DNA from: Atriophallophorus winterbourni
Taxonomy: Eukaryota > Platyhelminthes > Trematoda > Plagiorchiida > Microphallidae
Length of the DNA stretch: 64,000 bases
NCBI GenBank assembly: GCA_013407085.1
Contig: JACCGJ010004931.1
Span: forward strand, 1 to 64,000
Direction: 5' to 3'
Below are positions 48,201 to 60,409 of the stretch, in pieces. The notes beneath the pieces were generated by a model that was given only the letters and a program-made list of their open reading frames with translations, made no database searches and was not told the origin of the DNA. Numbering within the stretch: position 1 is the first letter of the stretch; each line of letters starts with the position of its first letter. Position numbers and translations under genes: made by a program.

Positions 48201-51200
48201 GTCTCTTATAGATACTCCATGTTACCTTCTAGAAATCGTTGATCTTCGGTTTGTATAATTGAATTTAAAGCGTTCAGTGTTTTTTTAAACTGGAAGTAGT
48301 CCAAAAATAATTACTATTTTCTTTCAAATATCGCTGGAATTCCCGAGGGTCTATGTAAAATCCAACACATTCTCTAAACATAGCACTATGAGACAAGCGA
48401 TCTAGAAGTTTTTCGGTGAACTCGTGGATCGGATTAAATAATTCATTTAACACAGTTCTACTCAAGAGGCCATTTCAGTAAAACACTGGTTAACTATTCT
48501 GAAAAGTGTGTACACGAAACTCGACTGCACGAATATATATCCGTATATCCGCAAACCAACTTCATCGTTCGATGAGAAGAATGTCATAATTGGAAATAGT
48601 ATTATTGTGCGTTCAACAACGCGGGTCCACAGTTAAATGAATTTGTGTTACAATTACTGAATTGATAGCTTAGAGTTTACCGAAACTGACAGTTCGCTCT
48701 TATCAAAGGCCGACTAGCAGAAACCGAGTAAAACCCGATAAGGATTTCTCATTTGTTTACACGGGTCCTAGCAACGTGCCACAAAGAGTTAGCTGGAATA
48801 GCTTTTCGGATAGCTGAGGCGATTGCGATCAAAATCTTTAGACCAAATGTACCTGTCCAAAAGCGATTAGTTCTTGATCTCCCATTGCCTTGGTCAACAA
48901 CGATATCGACCGAGCCCGCTTGAGCAATAACACGTGACATCGACTTTTGTTGAATGTTTGATGTTGATCAGATTTATTTATCCACTTTTGTGAAGCATGT
49001 GTTATAGTGCTTGATGTGAAATACCGTAAAGGAAATTCTTTGCTCTATCCAAGTGTATTGTTGAAAAATATTTTATATCCTCTCAGGTTACCGCTCTTAG
49101 TCCTTAAGCGAAACTTGTAACGGAAACATTTGTTGCGAACCTTTATCTTCTGAAATTCGTTCACACATTCTGTCTATCAAACTGTTTGCATCTTACCATT
49201 TTGTATATATTACTGATTAAAGAACTTCAAAATTATCCGTAACATAAGCAGTTATTGCGATTTGTGTTCAATTGCTTTATTAGTTTCGGATATGGCCAGA
49301 TCCGTTTATCAAACGCTTCGGGCTGTTTACATACATCAAGTAGAGACAGAACTGATGAAACGTTATGTGTTGCTCACATCCCCGAAATTACACTCCACTA
49401 CCGGTTTCTGGCTGTTTGCCGTCATCAGGTGGAGACAGTAAGATTAGGTTCAGTGAGCCTTGAAACAGTGGATTAGTAGTAAACAAAGTTATAATTGAAT
49501 GCCACTGTTTCATAGGATTCGTACAACAAACCACGATGTTTAAACACAGAATCACAAAGTTATTATTGGTCAAGCACTCAAGACGTTTATGGATGACCAA
49601 AGTTTTCACTACTGTTTGGCATGTTGATCTAACAGTTTAAAAATTCTTAAGATAAAGTCCGGAAATCTGTGCCAAGCTGAATAATCCCTTTTCTTCTTAG
49701 TCGCAGTGCTCATTCACTTCCAGTCATTATATCGAGTTTTATACAGGGACCCGTGATAAGGTCTAGGTTTCAATATGCACGATTTAGTACAAAAGCCGTG
49801 CTTAACAATCATCGCTGAATATGAATTCGCATTGGACAGATCGATGAAAGTTCAAATGTTCACTTCGAAATTAATCAAGTTCAAACAACAACAAGAAGGT
49901 TAGCTACGTCGTGCGACAGATTGTTAGTATCTATGTCATGACCTGGACAGTAGTTTGAACTTTTCTCGCAAGTTGTAGCAAAAAAATAAACCGCAAGTTT
50001 GTCCATCAATTCTATCGACTTTGCAGGTGCTTAAACGCATAAAATTCATACCATCCATTTGATAGAACATTTTCAACAAGAAGCGCGTGAACCAATTTAA
50101 AATTTTGACATTTCAACGATACTGATTATTTTTTAAATTCACAAAGTGAAAGTAATCGCGGCCTAGGATAAATTGTACTTCATCCAACCCAGGAACAAAG
50201 GAATCTGCATACGTGATGGCCGTCACATCTGCCGGGGTTTCACATGCCGTGACCAAAGCTTGCAGCAGCGGGATGCACGAGAATTGTGGATGCGACCGCA
50301 CCATATACGATCATCCAAGAGAGCCAAATTTCGAATGGTCAGGATGTTCGGACAACATTCATTTCGGCGCCGCGTTTTCCCGTCAATTCCTCGACGTCCG
50401 TGAACGGAGCCGCATTCGACGAAGACCGAAACTAGCCATGACGAATCTGCATAACAATCACGTCGGTAGACAGGTAAGCAATCAAAGACTCGTGATAAAA
50501 AATCATTAAAAGTTATACTTGAATGCCACTATTACATAGGGTTCGTACAACGAACCACGGTGTTCAAACACAGAATCACAAAGTGACTCTTGATCAAGCG
50601 CTCGAGGCGCTCATGGATGACCAAAGAAATGTGTTGCTCACCTCCCCCGCACTTACACACCACTTTGGTTGTTTGGCATCATCAGATGAAGACAGTAAGA
50701 TTAGGTGGTGGGCAAGTACGGGGGTGTGAGCAACACATTACTTTGAAAATCATACACGTTTCTCAAAAGCCCATACAAATACAGATTTCATTTAGTTGCT
50801 AAAATGTTAATGTGTAATGTGTTCTCGTGAGAGATGTCATGATCATTAATAAGAGCACTTCAGCATGATTTGTCGATGCAGATTAGTATGCATGAGGTAA
50901 AGATTGATTGAATTCTAGCTGTTGCTGATGTTCAAAGAACGGACAGTGAGCAAAACCATTTATTTGCTTGAATAAATCGTCCCTGGGTGGGCACGATTTA
51001 TAAATTACGCGGAGTGAATCTTTCTTCATTTAAGCCTGTCAATATTACAACACAACAGCCTGAATAAATACGAACATTGTCCATTGGAGTTCTCTTAGTT
51101 ATCTTCGGTCTGATCATTATCAGATTTTAACGTCAATATTTCATTGGGCTACATGGTTGTGACATAATTTTAAATTAAATTATCGTGCTTGCACATGTTT

Positions 51201-54200
51201 CTTCCACACACCCCAAGAGAGGTTGCATTTTATTAAACGGCGCAGCTTGGTACATCACTACTAGATTCCGTATGCCTTGATCTAAAGAAGATGAGCTAGA
51301 CAACGGTTAACTTGGAAATCACTACAAGTTAGACAGAGAGCTCATCCCTCAAATAACTTCTACAATTTCCTAACATATGTACGCTGCTAAACGCCTTCAC
51401 TTTGTCAATTTTTCATTCATCAGGTAGGGACAGTAGGAGCTCGATGTGTTAAATCAGTGAGAATATCTTTCTTAAAGTTTTATCGCCTCTCTCGTTCAGA
51501 ATCATATTGATGAGATTAGGAGATACTGACTTAATTTTTCTTACACCGATGGTATAATTCAGATATCTAACCAAACCTTTCTTATAATTACATCCGTAAC
51601 TCATCGTTATCGATAAAATTATTCAAGATTCAATAGGTTTTCACTGCGATATAATAGTGGAATTCAGTGATTTCTGGGCTAAATATATTCTAGCCTAGCC
51701 GTTGACCAACGTAATTTAATTTTTTGATAAACCTACTTTGCAATATTTGTGCGTGAGTCATTATAATCCATTAAATATTCGAGAATCAACATTCAACTCC
51801 ACAGCATTGGACGCTGCTATATACTGGAAAAATATGCTGCTTTGTAATAGGTTCTCATTTAAATCTAAGTTGCGTAATTTGTTTTTAGTTGATATCATAA
51901 ACAACAAAGCAGATTATTGCTAACTTACTTCATGTGGAAAAAATCGAGTTCGCTTGTGTTAAGTGTTATTAGTTTCAAAATTTATTACGATTCCAAGCCG
52001 CATATTTCGTCGGTAAGTAGCTAATGCTCAAACCATACTAGACGGCAATCTAATGTAGTCTACAAAATAACAGGTTATTCCTCGCTACAACTAATTTCCT
52101 TTATTAATCAGCTGTCTTATTTTTATGGCCGATGACGTTAAAGCTAACGAAATCACAAAAATCATCACTATCTATAAAGATTGGCGACTATCTCTATTCT
52201 TTTGCGTCATAGGAGACAGTTAATGAAAGGTAAAGCGATAACCATTTGTAAAATAATAATTACACGCCATTGTTTACTTTTTAATTGCGTTTACTCGAAT
52301 ATTGACTTGATTGTTTTGATCCATGTGGTCAGGATGGAGCATAGGGTTGCAACAAAACCACGACAACTGGTTTAATTGAGTGAAGGCCCCTGCAATTAAT
52401 TTCTCTTCGAAACACGCATCTTTCATTAATCATTTTTCTTTTGGGTCTCAGGCCAGTGCTTGATTTGTTAAATCGTCGATTGTTTTGCGAAGCGTTTGGA
52501 CTATTCCAATCTTTTTTATTTTTGTTAAAATCTCATGCCAGCGCGGTTTGTTTGGTTCCTCTATAGTTCAAAGGTTGCAATCGCTCCCGGTCATCTGCCG
52601 TTGAAAACGCGGTGTAAGCGTCTGTTGCCAAAGATCTGTGACTTGTTGGTAATGCAGTTGATTAGTTTTCATGTGTCAAACTCAAAAAAGAAGGTGCCTC
52701 AACATCGGTGTTAAAATGTGAATCTTAAATCGCTGAGAATGGGCTGTTGCGCTTCTTATGGATGGTTACTTGTGGAACGCGGTTTTTACTTTGATCATCA
52801 GGATCCGCCTGCTTTAAGACATCCGATATGTGGTAAATAATGTTTGAATTTATAAATCACTCTCGGATAAGGTTTGCACCACCAAGCTCCGATAGGCATT
52901 AGGGGCTAAATTTTTATTTTTATTTAGGTATTACCTATAGCTACGCTTAATTTTAATTTCAACAACGATGCGAGTAAGTGAAACTTTAATTGACATCGAA
53001 GTCCCGAAACAGAAAATCTTAGAAGTTCCGTCTATATTTACATTTCACGATTGAACACATGAAATCAATCGCTTTTTAACACCGAAACAAACGATCGATG
53101 ACTTCTAAATGTATCGAGTTTCTAACATCCTCGACAAGGTCGAACTTTATTATGCCCTCCATTTCTATTCAATGCTTTGTACTTTTATTCGGTCAAATCG
53201 AACAATTCATAGCATCAAATCAGAGGGGGGTTCGCTAGAGGTCGCGTGCATGGTGTTTGAGACCAACACTTATCGGGAGTAACACGAAATTCCCACGAGT
53301 TCGCATAGAAAGATATGTTTGCTTGCACACCCTTAATGAACATGAATGTGTTCCAATCGATCACTCATAAAAAACATTCGAAATGTAGTGGTGTGCTCAC
53401 ACACCCCGAAATGTTTTCATTTCATGGGTGAGTTCAACAATCTATGTCGCTAACGTGTTAGTGACACCCGACCATCCGAGCACATAAATTTAATGTGAAT
53501 AATTGAATTTAATACACGTTGCAAGTGCTTGCAGTGCGTGAATACTACTCGAACGCAGATGGAGTAATCAGTTGGCCAGTGTGTAGAATTGAGTTCAAGC
53601 ACATCTGCCCGATTGCCTAACGAGGCGTATATTGTAACCGGTGACATTTCATGAAAAAACAAAGTTTGTAATGAATCGGCGTGAGCAGTTTATTGGTAAC
53701 GCGGATTTTTCCTCGGGGTTTTCTCCCGAAGCCTTTCCCGCAATCGGATGACCCACAAGGAAGTGGGGGTTTGGGGTCAGGGTTTTCCTTCCCCTAGATG
53801 GATTGCCAGTAGCTGACGAGCTCCATCTGCCCGGGGCAAACTGGTTTTAAGGCGCCAGTCACCCGCCTTCGCCTTTTCTCCTGTCAGTAAGAGCAGTTTC
53901 GCCGGGCTTGTGAAAGCCACTCGTGCAGGCCAGGAGTTGGACTCGGTTGTCAGAGGCTATTTGATTATACCAGTTAAGTCACCATGGATGCCTATCAGAG
54001 GAAATCTGGGTCGTGGGCGTATGAGTAAGTGTCCGAAGTTATCGATCGTGCGATCTGCCATGGAAACAATGAGCGCTACACGGTCGTGAGACACTTCCAA
54101 CAGGCCTGTACGATTTTGGTGACTTCTGTCGGATGTAACATAAAGGTTACATCAATTTAAACGCAACGCATTTCGAAGATTTTCTGATTTATTCTAATTT

Positions 54201-57200
54201 TTTTTACATAATGTCTTTGTAGGCATGACTAAGTTTATATTGGAACAAAATTTATAATAACTGAGACTTTCACACGATTTTTATTCGGCTCACAAAACTG
54301 CGAATTGTGAGGATACGTTCGAAACCCGTACCAGCACATACTTTCTCTTTCACTGTGGACAAGTCAATGATGATTGCGAACAAAGAAGAAAACCACCCTG
54401 CAGTTAACAAAATTCTGTATGCCCCCGTGCAAAAAAAATTCGGAAAATTCAGTTAGAATTAGCTTAAAATGACTTGCGAAGTTCATGTAACCAAAAGGTT
54501 ACATCCGTCCTGAAAGGGTTAAGCAACTTGACGATTTTCAACTGAATTATGATCCGTATCTGGTATAAAGGCGGGTTCGTGTAACATTTATCTGACTGCA
54601 ATAAATCATTTAAATCTCTTGAAAAAACATTCGGGACAAAACGTAGGGAAAAGACGAATTGTGAACTCAAATTTACTTCGGTATTTTATTCTTTCACATG
54701 ATTCACGCTTTAACTTCGTATGGACAACCGCAACTAAGAAATAATATCACAACGGCATAAATGCGTTTTCTATCAAATGTAATCTGTTACCAAACAAGTT
54801 GTGCTTGTATGCCACTGTTATTATCACCGTTATTGTTTTCACCTCCAAATTGAGCATTGTGGCTATTTTTATTAAATTCTGCTGCAATTCCGTCAGCATT
54901 TATACTTACGCAATAAATAGTGTGAGCATCCAATCACAAGTTATTATACCCTCAGTTGTGTCTTATGTCGCCTCGGTTACTTGTCGACATATCGCCCCTT
55001 TGTCGATGCTACAAAACAACTGCTTTTTGCTTACCATGTCGAGTATCAGACACATCGACCAACCGTTGTCTGACAGGAACCAAAATGTACATGTAGTGTG
55101 TGGCCAGCGCGAACACACATACAGTTGGAGTTTTCGTTTGATGAAGATGGATTGCAAAACGTTAATCGTCCGAACACGGTTAGGAACTAAATCTATGCGA
55201 GGTCCAAGTAAAAAATATCACGGTGTCATTCCATGGGGACGGGGAGATAGAGGGATAGAAAACAAAAATGATTCATAACCGCTTAGGTTTGTCACTACAG
55301 CGTGTTTTTCATCTCCAGAGACGAGTGGGACATTTTCCACCCTTGGAACATTTGATTAAACCACAAAACCCTGGGGAACACCAAGATCGAAACAATTGTT
55401 CAGGGAACAATATCGTTTGCTCGAAACAATGACTCATTTTAGAAAATACGGTTCAAAATTTTTTTATTACGAAAATATTTTCAAGTGAAAATGTAACCCT
55501 CCAGCAAAATTTAAGCCAGTCAAATTATTGGGAACAGGGCAATATTGCATCTTGGGAAAAAACATAACTGGAGTAATGTGCATCTCAATGTTCCGTTAAA
55601 TCTAGTGTGATCAAAAATAACACCTTATTCCACGAGTCATGTTGTTAATTACGACAAAATATGTGTGACGATTTTCTAATATAATTTCTTGAGCAAGGAA
55701 AAACACAATTTCAATACCGCTTATGCTTGTTCTAGTGAAAATTCTTGCATCATTGGTTAAATTTAGAATAACAATATATTGATTATTTCGTATCACGAAT
55801 CAAATTAATGTGTAATAAATATATACCTCATGACATTTCATTCATAGCTAATAGAGAAGAAATAATCACCCTTCGAACGTAATGTAGTTCACTGCTTCGC
55901 AACTCGGATATTGTGTAGTTTCAAAAAGAAACTTTTTGATGATTTGCGATCAATTCAATAACTTTCATAGGAATTCTGTTACCCCACAGAATGTATTTTA
56001 CAAGTTCGACTGATAAAACGGTGTCATGGCAGATTTGATCTGACCGTTTTTCATTGGATTCGTAGTGAATTCATTGATTCCTCAATTTTTAAGATCTAAT
56101 CGCCATATCAGGAATCATTACCGGGAAGGTATCGGGTGTCTTTTAAAAAGAGCGTTTTTCGCATGATGGTAGTTTCATTAACAAAATTACTCTTCGGGAA
56201 TGGTCTGCATTATAAATATATCGTCGAAATTCATGGATTGCTAGGAATCGGAAGCATGCTATAATACCTTTCGGCAGCATATAAACTCAGCACAAATACT
56301 ATGTAACCCTGTATTAGTGCCAGCCCATTAAAGCTTAGTTTAATGACTTCAGAATACACAATCTCTAGTGATACTTGAAAATGCACACATTCCCTTAGCG
56401 ACATACCAAATCAAAGCATGAAAAATAGATAAAAATATTCCCGTAACGGACAGGAATTGTTTAAATTTAGGTACATTGACATTGAAGCGCTTTCTTATTT
56501 TTTTACCACAGTGGATACTTTTTCGGAAATCCCAAACGTAGTATGTAGCCAGGATACTTTTATATTGATTTTTTAGATAGGGAGCGTCAAGCATCCTTAA
56601 CAATGACTAAGATTTTTTAATTTCAATTCAGACGATTTATATAAAGGTATTACCAGAAATCCAAAACTATTCTATAAACTTGCGTTGTTGTGTGCGTTAT
56701 AATTTAAACCCAAAAGCAGTTTTTTCCACTTCCTTCCTCAAGCCGCAGAAAATTCGGTTCGGCAAACAAATTTCAACCAACGGTAATCATGTGACTGACC
56801 TCCTACGAAAATAGGTGTTGAATTCGCTGAAATCTAATCTGACAGTGTCGACTGCAACCACGATTAATTATTCATCATAGATGTTGCATTAACATCGATT
56901 TGCGTTTTCGTCCGTTACCCCCCCAGCTAATAATATAATCGTCATTTTATTTTGCTTCCATATGGTCCACAGGCGGTGATTAACAAAATGGAGGTTCAAT
57001 GCAAGTGCCATGGTGTGAGTGGGTCTTGTGAAATGAGGACATGTTGGAGATCTTTGCCCAAGTTTCGCGATCTCGGTGCACATTTGCAAGAATTGTTTCA
57101 CCAAGCGATTCTGGTCGATTATGTTGATCAACAACTGGTTCGGATTCCAGACAACGAAATGGGAGATGGTTTGTCGAGAATTACAGGAAATTTGCGCACG

Positions 57201-57521
57201 CGGTCGTTATCGCTGCTCCCTCCGGTTTCGCAACCATCATCTGATCGACTTGGACCACCGACAGAAAACGATCTACTTTATATTACTCGATCACCGACCT
57301 TTTGTCATCATGATCCAGGTTACGGAAGTCTCGGTACATACGGGCGAAAATGTACAGAAGACCCGAAAGCTAACAACAGCTGCGATTATCTTTGCTGTGG
57401 GCGGGGATTTAAACGCGAAACGTTTGTGCAAGAAGAACGCTGCAATTGCAAATTTCAGTGGTGCTGCAAGGTCATATGTCAGACATGCCGAAAGACGGTC
57501 GTGGTTTCGACTTGTAATTAA
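44435..57521 (+). CDS. Wnt ligand, Wnt4-like, three coding exons
   Basis: Secreted lipid-modified signalling glycoprotein that acts through Frizzled receptors. Exons 44435-45200, 50193-50473 and 56973-57521 join in phases 1 and 0 to give about 531 residues, longer than the usual 350-400. Residues 1-20 are a signal peptide. About 150 low-similarity residues follow. Then comes the Wnt domain: [80 protein letters not shown], the acylation site [20 protein letters not shown], and a Cys-rich tail ending STCN. Wnt4 is favoured by [13 protein letters not shown] and DVRERS, not by phylogeny. The ATG context CTCACCATGC is good. Confidence 0.93.
45347..45447 (-). repeat. Hammerhead repeat family A, compact 101-bp insert
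   Basis: Same limits as the copy at 33373: AAATATTCATTTGCATGC to CATGCGC. Flanked by TTGTATACA on both sides (45338-45346 and 45448-45456), a good target-site duplication. It lies in Wnt intron 1. Confidence 0.85.
45381..45421 (-). ncRNA. Hammerhead ribozyme, best-preserved core in the window
   Basis: On the minus strand: CCCUAC, CUGAUGA (45415-45409), stem II GUGC/GCAC with loop AAACA (45408-45396), GAAA (45395-45392), CCGGUC (45391-45386), GUGGG (45385-45381). Stem I forms five pairs. Every catalytic-core base is present, with predicted cleavage between 45386 and 45385. Stem III has no loop (ACCGGU), so activity is expected in dimers or tandem transcripts. Confidence 0.82.
46195..46460 (-). 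repeat. Hammerhead repeat family A, decayed
   Basis: AATCACACACCACAACCGGT, then GGCTGTTTAAACTCTCATTT and TGCGCTTGAAACAGTGGAAG. The core has lost CUGAUGA. A second, more decayed partial unit follows from about 46360. Confidence 0.6.
46770..47450 (-). mobile_element. RTE 3' end, antisense, interrupted by a CR1 3' fragment
   Basis: Matches 31955-32510 block by block: GACTAAACAG, CGCAGCGCTTGCAA, GATCTGCGTTCAG, CATGCCAAGAG-type and GGAATACGACCATTTTC. The frame reads [18 protein letters not shown]. It is split by the insert at 47258-47390. Confidence 0.78.
47258..47390 (+). mobile_element. CR1-like LINE, extreme 3' fragment inserted in RTE
   Basis: About 130 bp matching the reverse complement of 62735-62830 (CACTTAAATTTCAATTTTTA, TGTTGCTTTTTA-like) and ending in two CCTTGAATTA repeats, as CR1 3' ends do. 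A 5'-truncated insertion. Confidence 0.72.
47500..47800 (-). repeat. Hammerhead family A, decayed copies in both orientations
   Basis: 47505-47715 carries GGCTGGTACGACCAA, ATGACCGGTTGGTAG and AACAAGTTGAGCTTGTAAGC on plus. 47730-47800 repeats the latter part inverted (GTGATTGAATAACCTGG, CAGTGGCTTACAAG). No intact ribozyme core. Confidence 0.6.
48035..48125 (+). repeat. Hammerhead family A, inverted decayed copy
   Basis: Plus strand has CTGATCACACTGTCCCCACC and TAATGAGTGCATTCAG, a damaged hammerhead (CUAAUGA instead of CUGAUGA). Same relation in the CGTGAAAGTGTGTGAT end. Confidence 0.5.
49330..49600 (-). repeat. Hammerhead repeat, subfamily A2
   Basis: Core on minus: CUGAUGA, GGC/GCC stem II with loop AAACA, GAAA, ACCGGU and a GUA triplet. 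Unit blocks differ from the main family (TGTGTTGCTCAC before, CACAGAATCACAAAGT and GGATGACCAAAG after) and are shared with 50515-50740. Confidence 0.6.
50193..50473 (+). CDS. Wnt exon 2
   Basis: Bounded by CAACCCAG and GTAAGC. Encodes [41 protein letters not shown] and [10 protein letters not shown]. Ends in phase 0. Confidence 0.93.
50515..50740 (-). repeat. Hammerhead repeat, subfamily A2, core decayed
   Basis: Starts TTGAATGCCACTATTACATA, with CACAGAATCACAAAGT and GGATGACCAAAG as in 49330-49600, then a tail containing GGCATCATCAGATGAAGACA. ACCGGU is lost. It begins 41 bp after the Wnt exon. Confidence 0.6.
50741..53680. other. Wnt intron 2, mostly unannotated
   Basis: AT-rich. Small family A pieces at about 51185-51270 (CACACACCCCAAGAGAGGTT) and 51418-51440 (CATCAGGTAGGGACAGTAGG). 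Nothing else recognised. Confidence 0.4.
53690..54120. other. GC-rich island inside Wnt intron, possible retroelement 5' UTR
   Basis: About 430 bp far richer in G and C than its surroundings, with GGCGCCAGTCACCCGCCTTC and GCAGGCCAGGAGTTGG. No open frame. Its look fits the 5' UTR of a trematode LINE or a single-copy CpG-rich element; I cannot tell which. Confidence 0.35.
54128..54518. mobile_element. piggyBac-like MITE
   Basis: Right end TCCTGAAAGGG is followed by TTAA (54519-54522). Inverted sub-terminal repeats CGGATGTAAC...GGTTACAT occur at both ends (about 54132-54155 and 54484-54507). The outermost left bases are lost. The interior is non-coding. Confidence 0.5.
54785..54820 (-). repeat. 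Hammerhead family A short fragment
   Basis: AAACAAGTTGTGCTTGTATGCCACTGTTA only. An apparent 159-codon frame begins in it, which makes that frame unlikely to be a gene. Confidence 0.5.
56973..57521 (+). CDS. Wnt exon 3 (acylation site, Cys-rich C-terminus)
   Basis: 182 codons and TAA, after GGTCCACAG. Contains [18 protein letters not shown] with the acylated Ser, and the disulfide-rich cap ([19 protein letters not shown]). A roughly 30-residue Ser/Pro-containing insert lies between the two. Confidence 0.94.
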   Translation, partial: AVINKMEVQCKCHGVSGSCEMRTCWRSLPKFRDLGAHLQELFHQAILVDYVDQQLVRIPDNEMGDGLSRITGNLRTRSLSLLPPVSQPSSDRLGPPTENDLLYITRSPTFCHHDPGYGSLGTYGRKCTEDPKANNSCDYLCCGRGFKRETFVQEERCNCKFQWCCKVICQTCRKTVVVSTCN

Positions 57522-57760
57522 ATGCATTTGTTCAACGGTTGCGTGCATGGTTCATTTTTTAAATAATTTACCCCACCACGCAAATGGTTCAATTTCTTGT
57601 GACAACGGCTGCTGCGTACTTCATGTTACATGTTTATCTCGAACAACTCAGAACCGGAGGTATACACGGAAGAAAATATTGTATTTATCATACTTCATTC
57701 ATGAATTGGTGAATAAGAGACAATGTTCACCTGATTTATGTACAATAATTTCACAATCGA

Positions 57761-57766
57761 AATAAA
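57761..57766 (+). terminator. Candidate Wnt poly(A) signal
   Basis: AATAAA, 240 bases after the Wnt stop codon, the first canonical hexamer I see downstream. Confidence 0.5.
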
Positions 57767-57789
57767 TTACTAAATAGCAATGAGATCTT

Positions 57790-58950
57790 TCGGCAAAATA
57801 TTCCACGGAAACGTCATCAATTGGTTTTTTTGAACACACAATCCACACACAAGTGGAACAGGACTCAAATATTTTCGCGGACCGCTGTCCGCTTGAGCAT
57901 CGTTCGGAAATGTCGCCAGCGTTACCTGATCACTTTCGGTATATCCAAAAAAGCAATTAGAGAAATATCTGCCGATTATTATTTATCTGTTTTGATCGTT
58001 TCATTATTCATTCTGTCAAACGAATTTCACGATTAGTGTCACGTTGCTTTGAAGAACGGGACAAATACTGCAATGGAAAGTATGAATTTAAAGCTTTCCT
58101 TCGAACCTTGACACACAAAGGTAACACCAGGGAGGTTTTTCCAAATTTAAGTTAACCTAACTCCGGATATTTCAATAATCCCAATTCGAAAGCACATAAG
58201 AGATCAACTGGTTGTCCAACTCTCAAATAATTTTAATCTTTGAAGCGCCCTAACGACCCAATGGGGTGTATGAAAATTTGACCTTTTTCCTCGTTTGAGA
58301 TAGATCAATACATTAACGGAATATTTTATGGAAAGCTAAACATGCTCCACGCCACGATTTTTGCAGTGCGTGATTAAATTCACACATGAGAAACTTTATA
58401 GAAAATTCATGAATCAGATAGCAGTTATTTTTCATCCGTTCCGAATATTTTGTAGCCAATAATTGATTTACAATGGCGCTAAATAGAACATTCACTTGAA
58501 GATGCACTTCGCTCAGTATGAGTAAACTTGCGATAGCTTCGGGTTTTAGCTGGTGATAGTATCATTTATTTGCTCATTGTGGACGATCGTCTATTTCATT
58601 GTGTGTTACAATATATCAAAGCTTGGCTGTCTGTTTTCATGTACGTGGTCAGGCATTCGCGGCTGTTTTAGAAGCCACGACAATCCTAATGATATTATAT
58701 AACCTACTGAAGATGATTTTCTGGGTTTTAAAATGGGTAAAATTGAATATCTGATATTCCAAGATAGTGCAGAACCAGGGTTGTTATATGAATTACCAGT
58801 ACAAGCAAACTTATGAAAAAATAATCTGTTAGTTGCTATAGTTAATCCAGTTATTTTCGATGGAACCAAATGTAAGACGGAAACTGGTGGCAAATGCTCA
58901 AATCATGAGGCGATTTTATCTGAAAAAATGATCTTGTTAACCGTTGAGGA
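57790..58950. other. Intergenic, nothing recognised
   Basis: No gene or repeat signature seen on either strand. Confidence 0.4.
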
Positions 58951-58957
58951 GTAGGCG

Positions 58958-59275
58958 CGAGTATATTGTTGTTGATGTTGGCCTAATTCGCTCAATTTCA
59001 ACCATGGATGTACAACACAATCGCATGAATTTTCATGTTCTACAGCTATTTGAATGACTAAACAGTCCGATTCGGGCGGAACAATCTTTCCCACTGCACT
59101 TGCAACAATAGGCAGAACTCTGTCGATGGGTGTCAGTAGCACGCCGGTGGCGTGATCTGCGTTCAGCTATATCTGCTCCTCCCCAGCTTGCAGACGATGC
59201 TTTACACAATGCCCCCAGTGTGAGCGGTCAACAGCAAGTTCTTCCCAACTCGCGGGTCAATGCCATAATTTTCAA
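58958..59275 (-). mobile_element. RTE 3' end fragment, antisense
   Basis: Same blocks as 31955-32270: ATGTTCTACAGCT, GACTAAACAG, GATCTGCGTTCAG and a TTGTTG tail at the left edge. 5'-truncated. Confidence 0.75.
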
Positions 59276-60405
59276 GAGAATAACACGGATACCAATATGG
59301 TAAACTTGATTGAAGATATGTCATTGTAAATTTCTGGATTATACTCTTGAAAATTTGTACAACGCCACTTAACTTAGAAAAAGGGGCCGCGTGAAAGGGC
59401 CGGTTGAAGTGATCAGGCCAGAATATAACAGTACCCAGAATATTATCATAAAGATTGCGTTCTTCGCATCATGCTGCAAAAACGATCTCTGGCAGTACAA
59501 GTGCTCATCACTGAGACCAAGAAAATTTATTTGTGTAACATTGAAAATAGAATTCCGCATCCAAAAAGAATTATTCCGAGGAATTATTTAGCTATGATCA
59601 AATAATTTTGATTTCTAAAGTAGCGGTTGAATTTCTGTGATTGAAAGCAGATTTTATGCTTTAATCATGCGTCAACGAACCGAGCCTCATTTAAATAAGA
59701 ATCATTTTATAAAACCTGATTCTACAAAGCATAAGTGGCGTTAACTCTTACTGAATTATCATGGATATTTTGCGGTAAAATAGGCTTTATTTGAGCCTGA
59801 ACCTATTTATTGAAAATTATTTGATTTCGATCTAAAGTTACTAACACATGAACTAATTCCGTGGAATCGGTTTTCATATGTTTTAATAGACCGCTTTCAG
59901 ACGATTTATTTCTCATTGTTCATTTCCATTGAAAACTTTGCCACCTGAATGAAGCGTTTCAAATCAGCAAGAATAATGTTCACCAAACCTCCAATGGTCA
60001 AAGGCTGTCTCGTAGTTAAAACCAAGTGCCTGAAAAGCTTTCATCCCTGACCATAAATCAACATTTTAGTTTCAGAAAGACAGTTGTGTTACGGATAAGT
60101 GCGACTTTCTAGTTGACATTTATGCGGAAGCCGAACGTAAGGTGCTAAAATGTTTGGCAAAATTTCGTTTCACAAAGATGATGTACAGATTTGATAAACA
60201 GGCAAAATTGCAAACGATGCAAAACGTCGACGTGTACGACGTGTAAATACGAAAAGATAACAAAATTACAATGTACTATTCTTCCTTTATTTGTTTGAAC
60301 AAATTCAAGAAATAAGGAATAAGTTCCTCAAATTTTGATGTACCTTTCCCAAAAAGTAAGCTGAACATCACCAGCATTGAATAAAAATATAAAAAAATCA
60401 TTGTT
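59276..60405. other. Intergenic, nothing recognised
   Basis: AT-rich DNA without a supported gene or repeat. Confidence 0.4.
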
Positions 60406-60409
60406 TTAA

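Noticed and set aside
54316..54327. GTTCGAAACCC resembling a tRNA B box
   Set aside because: No acceptor stem, anticodon arm or A box at the right distance; it lies in the MITE interior.
54799..55278. 159-codon plus frame with hydrophobic segments
   Set aside because: Begins inside a hammerhead-repeat fragment, has no plausible start context, and shows no recognised domain.
57076..57765. 229-codon plus frame overlapping Wnt exon 3
   Set aside because: It is a different frame over the Wnt C-terminus without any family motif.
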